From Phycisphaerales bacterium (GTDB lineage: Bacteria; Planctomycetota; Phycisphaerae; Phycisphaerales; SM1A02), in NCBI GenBank assembly GCA_022447165.1, contig JAKVBR010000003.1:1-31014 (forward strand): a stretch of 31,014 nt of DNA. The letters run 5' to 3'. How positions within the stretch are numbered: the first letter of the stretch is position 1; every line of letters begins with the position of its first letter. Below, in pieces: positions 30,986-31,014 of the stretch. The notes beneath the pieces are model-generated. The model made no database searches. It was given only the letters and a program-made list of their open reading frames with translations, and was not told where the DNA came from. Position numbers and translations under genes: made by a program.

Positions 30986-31014
30986 AAGATTCGTTGAGGG
31001 TGGGGGAGACGCGG

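Noticed and set aside
1..31014. tRNA, rRNA, CRISPR or mobile element
   Set aside because: No cloverleaf-like sequence, rRNA-like block, regularly spaced direct repeats, transposase or integrase was seen on reading both strands; covariance searches were not possible.

Overview
The window (about 45% GC by eye) looks like a chromosomal segment of a marine planctomycete, most likely near the Phycisphaerae. The main clues are a secreted protein ending in a PEP-CTERM-like PAPGALALFG...RRRR tail, a second protein with a decayed version of that tail, an ASPIC/UnbV-FG-GAP lipoprotein and a DUF7544-like membrane protein. This is inference from protein style; no rRNA or other marker is present. I found no tRNA, rRNA, CRISPR array, transposase or integrase.

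Layout. (1) Positions 1-9106, all minus strand and tightly packed: ychF-like GTPase, small haem-binding protein, asparagine-synthetase-like enzyme, radical SAM enzyme, FAD-dependent halogenase-like oxidoreductase, very large TPR/FG-GAP/UnbV lipoprotein, then a membrane protein cut by the window edge. The four central genes overlap or abut and look like one unnamed enzymatic cassette. (2) 9148-11286, plus strand: a secreted transglutaminase-like domain joined to an alpha/beta hydrolase. (3) 11293-22362, minus strand: a transport locus. A Cys-rich exported protein and a terminator/attenuator precede a tolC-macA-ATPase-permease-permease operon with 1-4 bp overlaps. A small lipoprotein follows, then one uninterrupted 1449-codon frame containing an ABC exporter followed by a secretin lipoprotein with its own signal peptide and lipobox. 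(4) 22571-26070, plus strand: a PEP-tailed secreted protein interrupted by two in-frame TAA codons in nearly identical context, a strong terminator, a GH29 alpha-L-fucosidase with accessory domains, and a family 2 glycosyltransferase. (5) 26071-26377: an AT-rich gap holding a tiny minus-strand gene with a good ribosome binding site and one in-frame TGA. (6) 26378-30962: alpha/beta hydrolase lipoprotein, guanine-deaminase-like enzyme, pentapeptide-repeat secreted protein, mtaB, a small membrane protein and a SMUG1-type uracil-DNA glycosylase, followed by a perfect hairpin.

How they work together: region 3 is probably an envelope-spanning tripartite efflux system with additional outer-membrane machinery. 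Region 1 combines an ATP-dependent amide-forming-type fold, a radical SAM enzyme and a flavoenzyme with an exported beta-propeller-like protein, so it may build or modify a small molecule or peptide. Region 4 suggests fucose-containing glycan use. The most unusual signals are the twin TAA codons, the in-frame ABC-secretin fusion and the four-gene cassette.
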